Shown here piece after piece: positions 42,631-51,464 of a DNA stretch of 64,000 nt. Under the pieces are notes generated by a model. That model made no database searches, was not told the DNA's origin, and worked only from the letters and a program-made list of their open reading frames with translations. The stretch is from NCBI GenBank assembly GCA_903909375.1, contig CAIVVM010000017.1, positions 1-64,000 of the forward strand, in the 5' to 3' direction. Each line of letters begins with the position of its first letter. Within the stretch, counting starts at the first letter, position 1. Both the position numbers and the translations under genes were made by a program. Origin of the DNA: an uncultured Alphaproteobacteria bacterium. GTDB lineage: Bacteria; Pseudomonadota; Alphaproteobacteria; Caulobacterales; Caulobacteraceae.

Positions 42631-43122
42631 TCACCGCACCTCGGCGCAGGCGATGCGGGGCCCCGCGCCGCCGATCGGCTGGGAGGCGTGGTCGTCGGGG
42701 TTGGCGTGGATGACTACAGCTGATCCGTCGGCGTCCTTGAGGGCGGCCAGGGAGATCAGACCGGAGAACACCTCTGTCATGCCCACGCCGTGACTGTCGA
42801 CATAGAGGTTGGGCAGGTCGCCGGTCTCGTTGGCGGCGGGGTTCAGGAGGCCGTGGATACGGTCGCCAGCGCCATGGGTGTGGCCGCCGGCCGAAGTGAA
42901 ATCCGCCTTGGAGCAGTCGGCCTTTTCGTGGAAGTGGAGGCCGTGCCAGCCCGGCGTCAGGCCTCTGGATTCAATTCGCATCAGGACGCCCTTTGGGGCG
43001 GCTGTCAGACTTACCTTGCCGATCGTCTCGCCTCCGCCGTTCTTGAGGTCGGCAGTTGCGGTCTGGGCCTGGGCGGACGAGGCGACAAGCACGGCGGCCA
43101 GGAAAATCGGCAGGGTGCGCAT
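42631..43122 (-). CDS. Cu/Zn superoxide dismutase-like protein with one altered zinc ligand
   Basis: A 163-residue secreted protein with a signal peptide (LPIFLAAVLVASSAQA). Copper ligands are present: His63 and His65 in GLHFHEKAD, His81 in AGGHTH and His139 in VVIHAN. Cys70 and Cys159 can form the usual disulfide and Arg157 guards the active site. The zinc site has His81, His90 (IHGLLNP) and Asp102 (GDLPN), but the third histidine, normally three before that Asp, is Glu99. Glu can bind zinc weakly, so activity is plausible. I start at ATG 43122 because GGAG lies 8 bp upstream. Confidence 0.85.
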   Translation of the reverse strand: MRTLPIFLAAVLVASSAQAQTATADLKNGGGETIGKVSLTAAPKGVLMRIESRGLTPGWHGLHFHEKADCSKADFTSAGGHTHGAGDRIHGLLNPAANETGDLPNLYVDSHGVGMTEVFSGLISLAALKDADGSAVVIHANPDDHASQPIGGAGPRIACAEVR

Positions 43123-43211
43123 GCGAAAGAGCTCCAACATCTTGAACAGGGGAATAGCATAGACTGTGAGCGCGGCGCGCCCAACCGACGGGATCGTGAT
43201 AGGCATGGGCG

Positions 43212-43979
43212 ATGGATAGTCTGGCGATCCGGCTTTCGGCCGTCACAAAACGCTACGGGCCGGTGGTTGCGCTGGATCGTGTCGACCTCTCGGTGGCGGC
43301 CGGGGAGTTCGTGGCCCTGGTTGGCGGTTCGGGATCGGGCAAAACCACGCTGCTCAAGACGATCAACGGCCTGATCCGTCCAGACGGCGGCGAGGTCAGG
43401 GTGGCCGGTGAGGATGTCGCGGCGACTCCGCCCCACCTGCTGCGCCGTCGGATCGGTTATGTGTTCCAGGAGGTGGGACTATTCCCGCACCTGACGGTGG
43501 CCGAGAACATCGCCATCACGCCGAAGCTGCTTAGCTGGAATCCTGCCCGTATCGCCGACCGGGTAATGACGCTGTTGAAGCTGGTCGCTTTGCCGCAAGA
43601 CGTAGCGGCGCGCGCGCCGTCGGCCCTGTCCGGCGGCCAAAGGCAAAGGGTGGGCGTGGCGCGCGCCCTGGCCGCTGAGCCAGCGCTCATGCTCATGGAC
43701 GAACCATTCGGCGCGCTCGACCCGGTGACGCGGGACGCGCTGGGCGTCGATTATCGCGCGCTCCATCGACGGCTGGGCCTGACAACGATCATGGTCACCC
43801 ATGATATCGCCGAGGCTGTGCTGCTGGCCGACCGAATTGTGGTGCTGGATCGGGGGATGGTCCTGGCAGACGGCGCGCCGCGCGACCTGTTGATGTCCAG
43901 CAGGAACCCCGTCGTGCTAGCGCTGCTCGAGGCGCCAAAACGACAAGCCGAACGCCTGCGCGAAAGGCTGGGCGCATGA
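43212..43979 (+). CDS. ABC transporter ATP-binding protein (OpuCA/EgtV-like)
   Basis: The 255-residue ATPase has Walker A GGSGSGKT near residue 36, Q-loop FQEVGLFPH, signature LSGGQRQRV, Walker B LMLMDEPFGALDP and H-loop VTHD. Two domain-level features match osmoprotectant and ergothioneine importers: the FGALDP sequence and the LGVDYRALHRRLG helix. There is no CBS pair at the C-terminus. Its stop overlaps the start of the fused permease-binding protein. It diverges from the SOD-like gene over 89 bp. Confidence 0.88.
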   Translation: MDSLAIRLSAVTKRYGPVVALDRVDLSVAAGEFVALVGGSGSGKTTLLKTINGLIRPDGGEVRVAGEDVAATPPHLLRRRIGYVFQEVGLFPHLTVAENIAITPKLLSWNPARIADRVMTLLKLVALPQDVAARAPSALSGGQRQRVGVARALAAEPALMLMDEPFGALDPVTRDALGVDYRALHRRLGLTTIMVTHDIAEAVLLADRIVVLDRGMVLADGAPRDLLMSSRNPVVLALLEAPKRQAERLRERLGA

Positions 43980-45523
43980 ACGCCCGCATCGACGCCGCCC
44001 TCAAGCTCCTGCCCGAGTATCTGGGCTGGCATGTGCTTTTAAGTGTCAGCGCGCTCATGCTGGGACTGGCCATCAGCCTGCCGCTCGCTGTGGCCGCCAG
44101 CCGAAATGCACGCATGCGTTGGCCGGTGCTGGCCTTCGCCAGCCTGATCCAGACGATCCCAAGTCTGGCGCTTTTGGCCTTGTTTTATCCGCTGTTGCTG
44201 GGGCTTTCGGCCTTGAGCGAGACGCTGTTTGGCCAGGGATTCTCGGCCCTGGGTTTCCTGCCGTCGCTGCTGGCGCTGACACTCTATTCGATCCTGCCGA
44301 TCCTGCGGAATGGTGTGACCGGGATTACGGGCGTTGATCCTGCGATCTCCGAAGCTGCGGACGGCGTGGGCATGACCGGCTGGCAGAAGCTCTGGCAGGT
44401 TGAACTGCCATTGGCCGCGCCGGTGATCATGGCCGGCGTGCGGACGGCGGCGGTTTGGACCATCGGGGCCGCCACCCTGTCGACGCCGGTCGGCCAGACC
44501 AGCCTCGGAAACTACATCTTTGCCGGACTGCAGACGGAAAACTGGGTCTTCGTATTGTTCGGTTGCGCGGCCTCGGCAGGGCTGGCGCTGACGGCGGACC
44601 AGTTGCTGGGCCTGATCGAGACTGGCGCGCGGAAGCGCCGGCGCGGTCTGATAATCCTGGGTCTGGCCGGGCTTCTGCTGGGAGCAGGAGCCGCCATGGC
44701 GCCCATCGCTCACTTCGGAAAGCCGGACAGCTATGTGGTGGGCGCCAAGAATTTTTCCGAACAGTACATATTGGCGGAGTTGATGGCCGAGCGGCTGGAA
44801 CAGACCGGTGCGGCAGTCTCCCGCAAGGAGGATCTGGGTTCATCGGTGGCCTACCGCGCGTTGGCGGCCGGCGAGATCGACGTCTACGTGGATTACACCG
44901 GAACACTTTGGACGAGCGTGCTGGGTCGCGTCGACAACCCCGGGCGCAAGGCTCTGCTGGACCAGCTAACCGTCGAACTGAAGCGACGCGACGGCGTGTT
45001 GGTGATGGGGTCGTTGGGTTTCGAGAACGCCTACGCCTTCGCCATGCGGGCTGATCGCGCCCGGGCGCTCGGGGTGGTGTCGCTGGACGATCTGGCCAGG
45101 GTAGCGCCGGGCCTGACCCTGGGAACGGACATCGAGTTCCTCTCACGACCTGAATGGAAAGCTGTCGATGCTGCCTATCGGCTGAACTTCAAGGCCAAAC
45201 GCTCGTTCCAGCCGACATTCATGTACCGGGCTTTGTCAGGTGGAGAAGCCGATGTGATCAGCGCCTTTTCGTCAGACGGGCGAATTGCTGCTGACCGATT
45301 GGTGGTCCTTAGCGATCCAAGGGGTGCGATTCCGCCATATGACGCCGTGATCCTGGTGTCGCCGAAGCGGGCTGGTGACCGGCGGCTGATCGAGGCATTG
45401 CGCCCATTGATAGGGGCGATTCCGGTGGGCGCCATGCAGGCCGCCAACTACAGCGTGGATCGGGACGCTGGCAAGGTGACCCCTGTGGCCGCTGCGCGCA
45501 GCCTCATTTCACCCGCGAATTAG
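43976..45523 (+). CDS. Fused ABC permease and substrate-binding protein (OpuCB-OpuCC/EgtU-like)
   Basis: A 515-residue fusion. Residues 1-230 are a BPD_transp_1 permease with helices and the EAA-type loop SEAADGVGMTGWQKLWQVELPL (shown in parts, EAADGVGMTGWQ and KLWQVELP). Residues 250-510 are a periplasmic OpuAC-type binding domain: SYVVGAKNFSEQYILAELMA, DVYVDYTGTLWTSVLG, and SGGEADVISAFSSDGRI. Together with the ATPase this is a complete importer for a quaternary amine such as choline or glycine betaine. A permease-binding protein fusion of this type is also the layout of the ergothioneine importer EgtUV, and I cannot separate these choices from sequence. Confidence 0.87.
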   Translation: MNARIDAALKLLPEYLGWHVLLSVSALMLGLAISLPLAVAASRNARMRWPVLAFASLIQTIPSLALLALFYPLLLGLSALSETLFGQGFSALGFLPSLLALTLYSILPILRNGVTGITGVDPAISEAADGVGMTGWQKLWQVELPLAAPVIMAGVRTAAVWTIGAATLSTPVGQTSLGNYIFAGLQTENWVFVLFGCAASAGLALTADQLLGLIETGARKRRRGLIILGLAGLLLGAGAAMAPIAHFGKPDSYVVGAKNFSEQYILAELMAERLEQTGAAVSRKEDLGSSVAYRALAAGEIDVYVDYTGTLWTSVLGRVDNPGRKALLDQLTVELKRRDGVLVMGSLGFENAYAFAMRADRARALGVVSLDDLARVAPGLTLGTDIEFLSRPEWKAVDAAYRLNFKAKRSFQPTFMYRALSGGEADVISAFSSDGRIAADRLVVLSDPRGAIPPYDAVILVSPKRAGDRRLIEALRPLIGAIPVGAMQAANYSVDRDAGKVTPVAAARSLISPAN

Positions 45524-45535
45524 GCTTTCGCTAAC
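45520..45535 (+). promoter_or_regulatory. CtrA-like box upstream of fliQ
   Basis: TTAG-GCTTTCG-CTAAC has the correct 7-bp spacing but one mismatch in each half-site. It overlaps the stop codon of the fused permease gene. It lies about 65 bp upstream of the fliQ ATG, a good position for a -35-overlapping site. The fliQ promoter of Caulobacter is a classical CtrA target. Confidence 0.6.
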
Positions 45536-45600
45536 CATAACAGGCCAAATCTCGAAGGGTCGGCGACGCGCGGTCGCGACGGCTATCCAAGAGGTTCTCC

Positions 45601-45864
45601 ATGAGCGGCGCCGAGGTTCTGGACGTCGGGCGTGACGCCATCTGGTTGACCATCCAGATGTGCGCTCCGGTGCTGATCGTCGGCCTGATCGTGGGCGTCG
45701 GCATCGGCCTCTTGCAGGCGCTGACCCAGATCCAGGAACAGACCCTGATCTATGCGCCAAAGATTGTAGCGATCTTCGTCTCGCTGCTGGTTTTCATGCC
45801 GATGATGGGCGCATTGATGAGCAGCTTCATGAAGACGATCGCTGCCCGCATCGCAGGTATGTGA
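45601..45864 (+). CDS. fliQ: Flagellar export protein FliQ
   Basis: The 87-residue protein contains two membrane helices (IQMCAPVLIVGLIVGVGIGL and KIVAIFVSLLVFMPMMGAL) and the loop LLQALTQIQEQTLIYAPK characteristic of FliQ. It forms the export gate with FliP and FliR. It is the first of the fliQ-fliR-flhB genes and ends 15 bp before fliR. Confidence 0.95.
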   Translation: MSGAEVLDVGRDAIWLTIQMCAPVLIVGLIVGVGIGLLQALTQIQEQTLIYAPKIVAIFVSLLVFMPMMGALMSSFMKTIAARIAGM

Positions 45865-45879
45865 GGGCCAGGCTGGCCC

Positions 45880-46641
45880 ATGGAATCCTACGCCACCGCC
45901 CAACAGGTCTACGCAGCCGGTCTGGTATTCGCCAGGCTCGGCACGATCATCATGCTGCTGCCGGGTCTGGGCGAGACCTTCATTCCGCCACGCATCCGGC
46001 TGTCATTCGCGCTGGCCTTCAGCCTGATGCTGTTTCCGCTGATCGGCGGGGACGTGCCGCCAATTCCCGCCGATGGAGCCGGTCTTGGCGGCGCCGTCAT
46101 CAAGGAGGTGCTGATCGGACTGATGATCGGCGGGATCCTGCGCCTGTTCATGAACTCGTTGGCCACGGCCGGGGAAATCGTGTCGCTGCAAACGACCCTT
46201 TCCTTCGCCCAGACCGCCAACCCGATGCAGGCGCAACCCTCCACCACGCTCGGCACCTTTCTGGGTCTGATCGGGATCGTGCTGATTTTTGCGACGGACC
46301 TGCACCATATGTTTGTGGGCGCTATCGTCGGCTCTTTCGAAATCTTCCCGTTTACGCGCGACGTTCCGGTAGCCGACGCCGGGCAACTGGCGATCCAGAC
46401 CCTGGGGCGGTCCTTTGCGCTCGGACTGCAGTTGGCGGCGCCGGTGGTGGTGTTCTCACTGATCTTCAACATCGCCACCGGCCTGGTCGGCCGGGTAATG
46501 CCGCAGTTTCAGGTGTTCTTCGTCGCCACGCCGCTGATCGTGTTGTTGGGGCTATCGATCTTTGCGCTCAGCCTGGGGGTGATAGGCATTGTCTGGATCG
46601 ATCGCTATCGTGAGCTCATCGGGTTGTTCACCCGAACATGA
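45880..46641 (+). CDS. fliR: Flagellar export protein FliR
   Basis: A 253-residue membrane protein with about six helices. Visible are RLGTIIMLLPGLGETFIPPRIR near residue 20, the FliR-like ALAFSLMLFPLIG and the hydrophobic GLVGRVMPQFQVFFVATPL near 208. It completes the export gate. Its TGA overlaps the ATG of flhB. Confidence 0.95.
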   Translation: MESYATAQQVYAAGLVFARLGTIIMLLPGLGETFIPPRIRLSFALAFSLMLFPLIGGDVPPIPADGAGLGGAVIKEVLIGLMIGGILRLFMNSLATAGEIVSLQTTLSFAQTANPMQAQPSTTLGTFLGLIGIVLIFATDLHHMFVGAIVGSFEIFPFTRDVPVADAGQLAIQTLGRSFALGLQLAAPVVVFSLIFNIATGLVGRVMPQFQVFFVATPLIVLLGLSIFALSLGVIGIVWIDRYRELIGLFTRT

Positions 46642-47723
46642 GCGAAGCGCCGGAAAAAGACTCAAAAACAGAAGAAGCTACCTCCCACAAGCTGCAGCAG
46701 GCTTACGAGAAGGGGGACGGGCCCCGGACCATGGATCTGGGTTCGGCGGCGACGCTGGCGGCGGTTTCCGGCGTGGTCCTTGTGGCCGGCGGATGGCTGT
46801 CGACCAACATGGTCAACCAGTTGACGCCTTTTCTCAGCCGTACGGGCGCCTTGTCGGTGCAGCACGGCGCGCCGGAAATCCTGAAGTACGCCATCATGGC
46901 CGGTGCGCCGCCGCTGGTGCTGGTGATGTTCGCCGCCGCCATCGCCGGGGCGGCTTCAGGGCTGGCGCAGGGCGGGTTACGTTTGATGCCAGACAAGCTG
47001 AAGCCGGACTGGTCGAAGGTTTCCCTTTTGAAGGGACTGGAGCGCCTGTTTGGCCCGGACGGACTGATGCAGTTCGCCAAGTCAATTGTGAAGGTGATCG
47101 TGATCGCCTGGCTGGGTTGGTTGATCCTCAAACCCGTACTGCCGCAGCTTGCGGCGTTGTCCGAAATGGGACCCGCCGCGATCCTGCCCTTTGTGATGGA
47201 CGTGACCAAGCGCCTGGTGATGGCGGTGATCGCCCTGGCCCTCGCCGTGGCGGCGCTCGACTGGCTGTGGCAGCGCCAGCGCTTCATGGTGCGCATGCGC
47301 ATGACCAAGGAAGAGGTCAAGGAAGACTACAAGGCCACCGAGGGTGACCCCTACATCCTGGCCCGTCAGAAGCAGATCCGCTACGAGCGCGCGCGGCGCC
47401 GGATGATGCAGGCTGTGCCCGGCGCGACCGTCGTGGTCATGAACCCTACCCACTACGCGGTAGCGCTCAAGTATGAGCAGGGCGCTGACGCCGCACCGAC
47501 CTGCGTCGCCAAGGGGCTGGACAGTATGGCCTTGAAGATCCGCTCGGTGGCGGAAGAGGCCGGGGTTCCGGTCATCGAGGACCCCCCGCTGGCGCGAGCG
47601 CTCTACGCCGCCGTAGACCTCGATGAAATGATCCCGCCAGCTCACTATGAAGCGGTGGCCAAGATCATCGGGTTCATCCTCAACGCCGGCGGTCGCCGCC
47701 GTGCTTCAGCCGGCGCTCTGTGA
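46638..47723 (+). CDS. flhB: Flagellar export switch protein FlhB
   Basis: The 361-residue protein has four membrane helices in its first 220 residues and a cytosolic domain with the autocleavage site NPTHYAVALKYEQG near residue 269. The preceding conserved helix is RMTKEEVKEDYKATEGDP. Cleavage at NPTH switches export from rod/hook to filament substrates. The stop lies 4 bp before the cckA start. Confidence 0.96.
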   Translation: MSEAPEKDSKTEEATSHKLQQAYEKGDGPRTMDLGSAATLAAVSGVVLVAGGWLSTNMVNQLTPFLSRTGALSVQHGAPEILKYAIMAGAPPLVLVMFAAAIAGAASGLAQGGLRLMPDKLKPDWSKVSLLKGLERLFGPDGLMQFAKSIVKVIVIAWLGWLILKPVLPQLAALSEMGPAAILPFVMDVTKRLVMAVIALALAVAALDWLWQRQRFMVRMRMTKEEVKEDYKATEGDPYILARQKQIRYERARRRMMQAVPGATVVVMNPTHYAVALKYEQGADAAPTCVAKGLDSMALKIRSVAEEAGVPVIEDPPLARALYAAVDLDEMIPPAHYEAVAKIIGFILNAGGRRRASAGAL

Positions 47724-47727
47724 CAGT

Positions 47728-49839
47728 ATGACAACCAGTGATTCGCCGAAGGCCTCGTCGCGCGACATGTCCGAGCCGTCAGCCCGTGCCCGCAAGGTAG
47801 ATCCTGTCATCGCGTTCGCGGTGCTGTTCTTCCTGCTGGCGGTCGGGTTTGCGATGGTTCCGGCCTTCAGCCATGGACTGGAGAGCCTGGCCAGCATGAT
47901 GCTGCTGACCGGTATGGCGGGGGTCTGCTGCATCGGCCTGTTCGTTCTGCGCGGGCCAGCAGAGGCTCCAGCGGAGTCCGAGGCCGGCGCAGAGGCGTTC
48001 CTGGCGGCGCTGGATGAGCCTGCGGCGGTTGTGGCGCCCGATGGGCGGCTGCTGACTGTAAATCCAGCCTGGCGTGAGGCGATGGGCCCTGCGCCGCGCA
48101 TGCCCAAGAGCGGCGCGGCGGCGTCAAGCCTGTTCGGCGCGCTGGCCATCGCCCGCCGCGGGGATATGGGGCGCGCGACGCTGAAAGCCGGAGGGCAGGA
48201 ACGCGAAGCGATGATCTCGCCCCTGGCGCCTCGCCGGTTTCTGGTTCGCCTGACCGGGCGCGGGTCGGGCGCGCTGGCGCTGCCCGCCTCCGCCATGGAT
48301 GTGCTGAATGCCGCCATCGGCGCCAAGGCGCCGCCGCCCAAGGTGCTGGACGCCTTTGCCGCGGCCTCGCCCTTCGGTGCGGCATTGCTGGATGGCGAGG
48401 ACCCATTCGAGGCCCGGATCATCGAGGCGAACCCGGCCCTGGCTGCGGTGGCGCGCGGCGGCAATCCCGGGCAGATCTTCGGCGAGCTGATCGAACCCCT
48501 CAGCCGGATGGAAGCGGCCCTACGAGTGGCTGAGGCGCGACATGGTCATGCGCCGCTCGAGGTGCGATTGGCGCATGATCCCAGCCGGATCGCGCATCTC
48601 TATCTTTCGCAGAGCCCGGGTCGTTGGGTCGCCTATCTGGTCGACGTATCGGAGCAGAAGCAGATCGAGCTGCAACTCTCGCAGAGCCAGAAGATGCAGG
48701 CTATCGGCCAGCTGGCCGGTGGCGTGGCCCACGATTTCAACAACCTGCTGACCGCGATCCTGATGCAGTTGGACGTGCTTGCGCCTCGTCATCCGGTCGG
48801 CGACCCGTCCTACGAGGGGTTGAACGAGATCAAGCAGACGTCGATGCGTGCGGCCGATCTGGTTCGCAAGCTGCTGGCGTTCTCGCGCAAACAGACCGTG
48901 CAGCGCGAGATCCTTGATGTGGGAGAGATGGTCTCGGAGTCGGAGGTGTTGCTGCGCCGTCTGCTCTATGAAGACGTCAAGCTGGTCACCGATTACGGCC
49001 GCAACCTGCCTCATGTCCGCGCCGACAGGGGGCAGCTGGATACGGCGGTGATGAACCTCGTGGTCAACGCCCGCGACGCCGTGCGCGGCAAGGGCGGCGG
49101 TACGGTGCGGATTCGCACCGCGCGTGTCACCCAGGAAGACGCCCGCAGTCTGGGCTATCCTACCGCACAGGGCGATCAGGCCCTCATCGAGGTGGCCGAT
49201 GATGGCCCCGGCATCGCGCCCGATGTGATGGCCAAGATCTTCGAGCCCTTCTTCACGACCAAGGCGGTGGGTGAGGGGACCGGTCTGGGTCTTGCGACCG
49301 TCTATGGCATCGTCAAGCAGTCGGACGGCTGGATCGCCGTTAGCTCGAAGCCGGGGGAGGGGGCGGCATTCCGCATCTTCCTGCCCGTCCATATCCCGAC
49401 AGCATCGGCGGAGCCCGTGCCGCCAAAGGCCGCGCCCAAGCGGCCTGCCGCCCGCGACCTGTCAGGCGCCGGACGCATCCTGTTTGTCGAGGACGAGGAC
49501 GCCGTCCGTGGCGTGGCCGCCAAGCTGTTGCGGGCGCGCGGCTATGAGGTGATCGAGGCGGCCAGTGGCGAAGAGGCCCTGGAAATCGCCGAACAGAACG
49601 CGGGCAAGATCGACCTGATGATCTCCGACGTGGTGATGCCTGGCATGCAGGGTCCGGAACTTCTGAAGCACGCCCGCATCTATCTGGGCGGAGCGCCGGT
49701 GATGTTTATCTCCGGATATGCCGAGAGCGAGTTTTCGGACTTGCTCGAAGGGGAGACCAATGTGTCCTTCCTGCCCAAACCCATTGACATCAAGACTTTG
49801 GCCGAGCGCGTGAAGCTGGAGTTGCAGAACGCCGCCTGA
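47728..49839 (+). CDS. cckA: Cell-cycle hybrid histidine kinase CckA
   Basis: A 703-residue hybrid kinase: two membrane helices near residues 22-65 ([35 protein letters not shown]), two PAS-like regions, a dimerisation helix with phospho-His335 in [18 protein letters not shown], a HATPase with [22 protein letters not shown] and [18 protein letters not shown], and a C-terminal receiver with phospho-Asp634 in [11 protein letters not shown]. The [14 protein letters not shown] motif and placement behind flhB are typical of CckA. Through ChpT it controls CtrA. I start at ATG 47728, 4 bp after flhB, with the ATG at 47767 as an alternative. Confidence 0.93.
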   Translation: MTTSDSPKASSRDMSEPSARARKVDPVIAFAVLFFLLAVGFAMVPAFSHGLESLASMMLLTGMAGVCCIGLFVLRGPAEAPAESEAGAEAFLAALDEPAAVVAPDGRLLTVNPAWREAMGPAPRMPKSGAAASSLFGALAIARRGDMGRATLKAGGQEREAMISPLAPRRFLVRLTGRGSGALALPASAMDVLNAAIGAKAPPPKVLDAFAAASPFGAALLDGEDPFEARIIEANPALAAVARGGNPGQIFGELIEPLSRMEAALRVAEARHGHAPLEVRLAHDPSRIAHLYLSQSPGRWVAYLVDVSEQKQIELQLSQSQKMQAIGQLAGGVAHDFNNLLTAILMQLDVLAPRHPVGDPSYEGLNEIKQTSMRAADLVRKLLAFSRKQTVQREILDVGEMVSESEVLLRRLLYEDVKLVTDYGRNLPHVRADRGQLDTAVMNLVVNARDAVRGKGGGTVRIRTARVTQEDARSLGYPTAQGDQALIEVADDGPGIAPDVMAKIFEPFFTTKAVGEGTGLGLATVYGIVKQSDGWIAVSSKPGEGAAFRIFLPVHIPTASAEPVPPKAAPKRPAARDLSGAGRILFVEDEDAVRGVAAKLLRARGYEVIEAASGEEALEIAEQNAGKIDLMISDVVMPGMQGPELLKHARIYLGGAPVMFISGYAESEFSDLLEGETNVSFLPKPIDIKTLAERVKLELQNAA

Positions 49840-49909
49840 GCCCCTTGCGCTGAACGCCCTGAGCCTTCAGCTTAAGCTCCAACCAGAAAACACGGTATGG
49901 GAGCGGAAC

Positions 49910-50722
49910 ATGGTGGCCATCAATCCGAACGGGACGCTGCGGGGCAAGACTGCGCTCGTAACCGGCGCGAGCCGGGGCATCGGCGAGGCCATCGCCGTCC
50001 GCCTGGCCATGGAGGGCGCCCGGGTCGTGGTGTCGGCCCGGACGGCGGAGGATGGCGAGAGCAAACTCCCCGGCACACTGGCGGCCACGGTCGCCCGTAT
50101 CCGGAACGCGGGCGGTGAGGCCATGGCCATCAAGGCCGATCTCTCCAGCGAGGCAGATCGGGCGCGCCTCGTGGCTGAATCGGTCGCGGCCTACGGCGAC
50201 ATCGACATTCTGGTGAACGATGCCGCGGTCACCTTCTTCATTCCGGTCGAGACCTTTCCGAAGAAGCGCTTTGATCTGATGATGGAAGTTCAGGTCTGGG
50301 CGCCAATGCATCTCTCGCAGCTGGTGCTGCCGGCCATGCGTGAGAAGAAGGCGGGCTGGATCGTCAATATCTCGTCCGGCGCCGGCATCCATCCCAAACA
50401 ACCCTACATCCGTCGCAGCGGCGGCACGGTCTATGGCATGTGCAAGGCGGCTCTGGAGCGCCTGACCACCGGCCTTGCGTCCGAGGTCTATGACGATGGC
50501 GTGGCGGTCAACGTGATCTCGCCGGGTCTGGTCGATACGCCCGGGGTGGCGGTGCACGGCCTGATCAACGAGCAGACCAAGGACCGGGTCCAGCCCATCG
50601 AGTTCATCGCCGAGGGCGTCTATCAGCTCTGCGTTGGTGACCCGAAGACCATGACGGGTCGCATCGATTATGCAGAGCCGCTGCTAAAGGAACTGGGGCT
50701 GAAGCCGTCGGAGTTGGTGTGA
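49910..50722 (+). CDS. Short-chain dehydrogenase/reductase
   Basis: The 270-residue NAD(P)-dependent oxidoreductase has the nucleotide-binding TGASRGIGEAIAVRL near residue 18, the NNAA-type motif as LVNDAAV, the catalytic serine in VNISSGAG and the YGMCK form of YxxxK near residue 180, all as in classical SDRs. It has an insertion HPKQPYIRRSGG before the catalytic tyrosine. A GGAACATGG region holds the start. It lies 1 bp before the dienelactone hydrolase gene, so the two act in one pathway, probably oxidation of a cyclic or aromatic compound. Confidence 0.88.
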   Translation: MVAINPNGTLRGKTALVTGASRGIGEAIAVRLAMEGARVVVSARTAEDGESKLPGTLAATVARIRNAGGEAMAIKADLSSEADRARLVAESVAAYGDIDILVNDAAVTFFIPVETFPKKRFDLMMEVQVWAPMHLSQLVLPAMREKKAGWIVNISSGAGIHPKQPYIRRSGGTVYGMCKAALERLTTGLASEVYDDGVAVNVISPGLVDTPGVAVHGLINEQTKDRVQPIEFIAEGVYQLCVGDPKTMTGRIDYAEPLLKELGLKPSELV

Positions 50723-50723
50723 C

Positions 50724-51464
50724 ATGATCGAACAAACCGTCGAACTCGCCACCAGGGACGGCGCGACCACCACCTTCATTGTCCATCCCGAGCGGGGCGG
50801 GCCGCATCCGATCATCCTGTTCTTCATGGATGCGCCGGCGATCCGTGAGGAACTCCGCGATATGGCCCGAAGGATCGCCTCCGTCGGCTACTATGTGATG
50901 CTGCCCAATCTCTACTACCGGCGCGGTGTCATGGAGATGAAGGACCTGCCGCCCCTGCCGGAGGCCGAGGCGCGGGCACGGATGTTCGACTTCATGGGCT
51001 CGATCACCATCCCGCTGATCATGGACGACACCGATGCCCTTCTGGCCTTCGCGGCCAGGGACAAGGCTGCGAGCCCCGGACCCGCGGGCGCCATCGGCTA
51101 CTGCATGAGCGGCCAGTATGCGATCAACGCCGCCGCCCGCCACCCGGAACGGATCGCGTGTGCGGCGTCGCTCTATGGGGTTCAACTGGTCACCGACGCC
51201 CAGGACAGTCCGCATCTGGCGGCGCAGCGGACGAAGGCCGAGCTCTATTTCGCCTGCGCGGAGCACGATAACTGGGCGCCGCTGGAGATGGTTGAAGCTC
51301 TCGACGCCTCGCTCAAGGCCGAAGGCGTCAACGCCGAGGTCGAACTCTACATGGGCGTCCACCACGGTTTCGCTTTCCCTCAACGAGGCGCCGTTTACGA
51401 CAAGCCGGCGGCGGAACGACACTGGGAGCGGCTGTTTTCCCTGTTCGCGAGGAACCTTAGCTAA
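50724..51464 (+). CDS. Dienelactone hydrolase family protein
   Basis: A 246-residue alpha/beta hydrolase with the DLH nucleophile elbow GAIGYCMSGQYAINAA, in which Cys takes the usual place near residue 130, an acid residue in CAEHDNWAP near 185 and the histidine in GVHHGFAFPQRG near 220. DLH-type enzymes open lactones formed in chlorinated-aromatic or related breakdown. Its last 8 bases overlap the convergent phytanoyl-CoA dioxygenase gene. Confidence 0.88.
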   Translation: MIEQTVELATRDGATTTFIVHPERGGPHPIILFFMDAPAIREELRDMARRIASVGYYVMLPNLYYRRGVMEMKDLPPLPEAEARARMFDFMGSITIPLIMDDTDALLAFAARDKAASPGPAGAIGYCMSGQYAINAAARHPERIACAASLYGVQLVTDAQDSPHLAAQRTKAELYFACAEHDNWAPLEMVEALDASLKAEGVNAEVELYMGVHHGFAFPQRGAVYDKPAAERHWERLFSLFARNLS

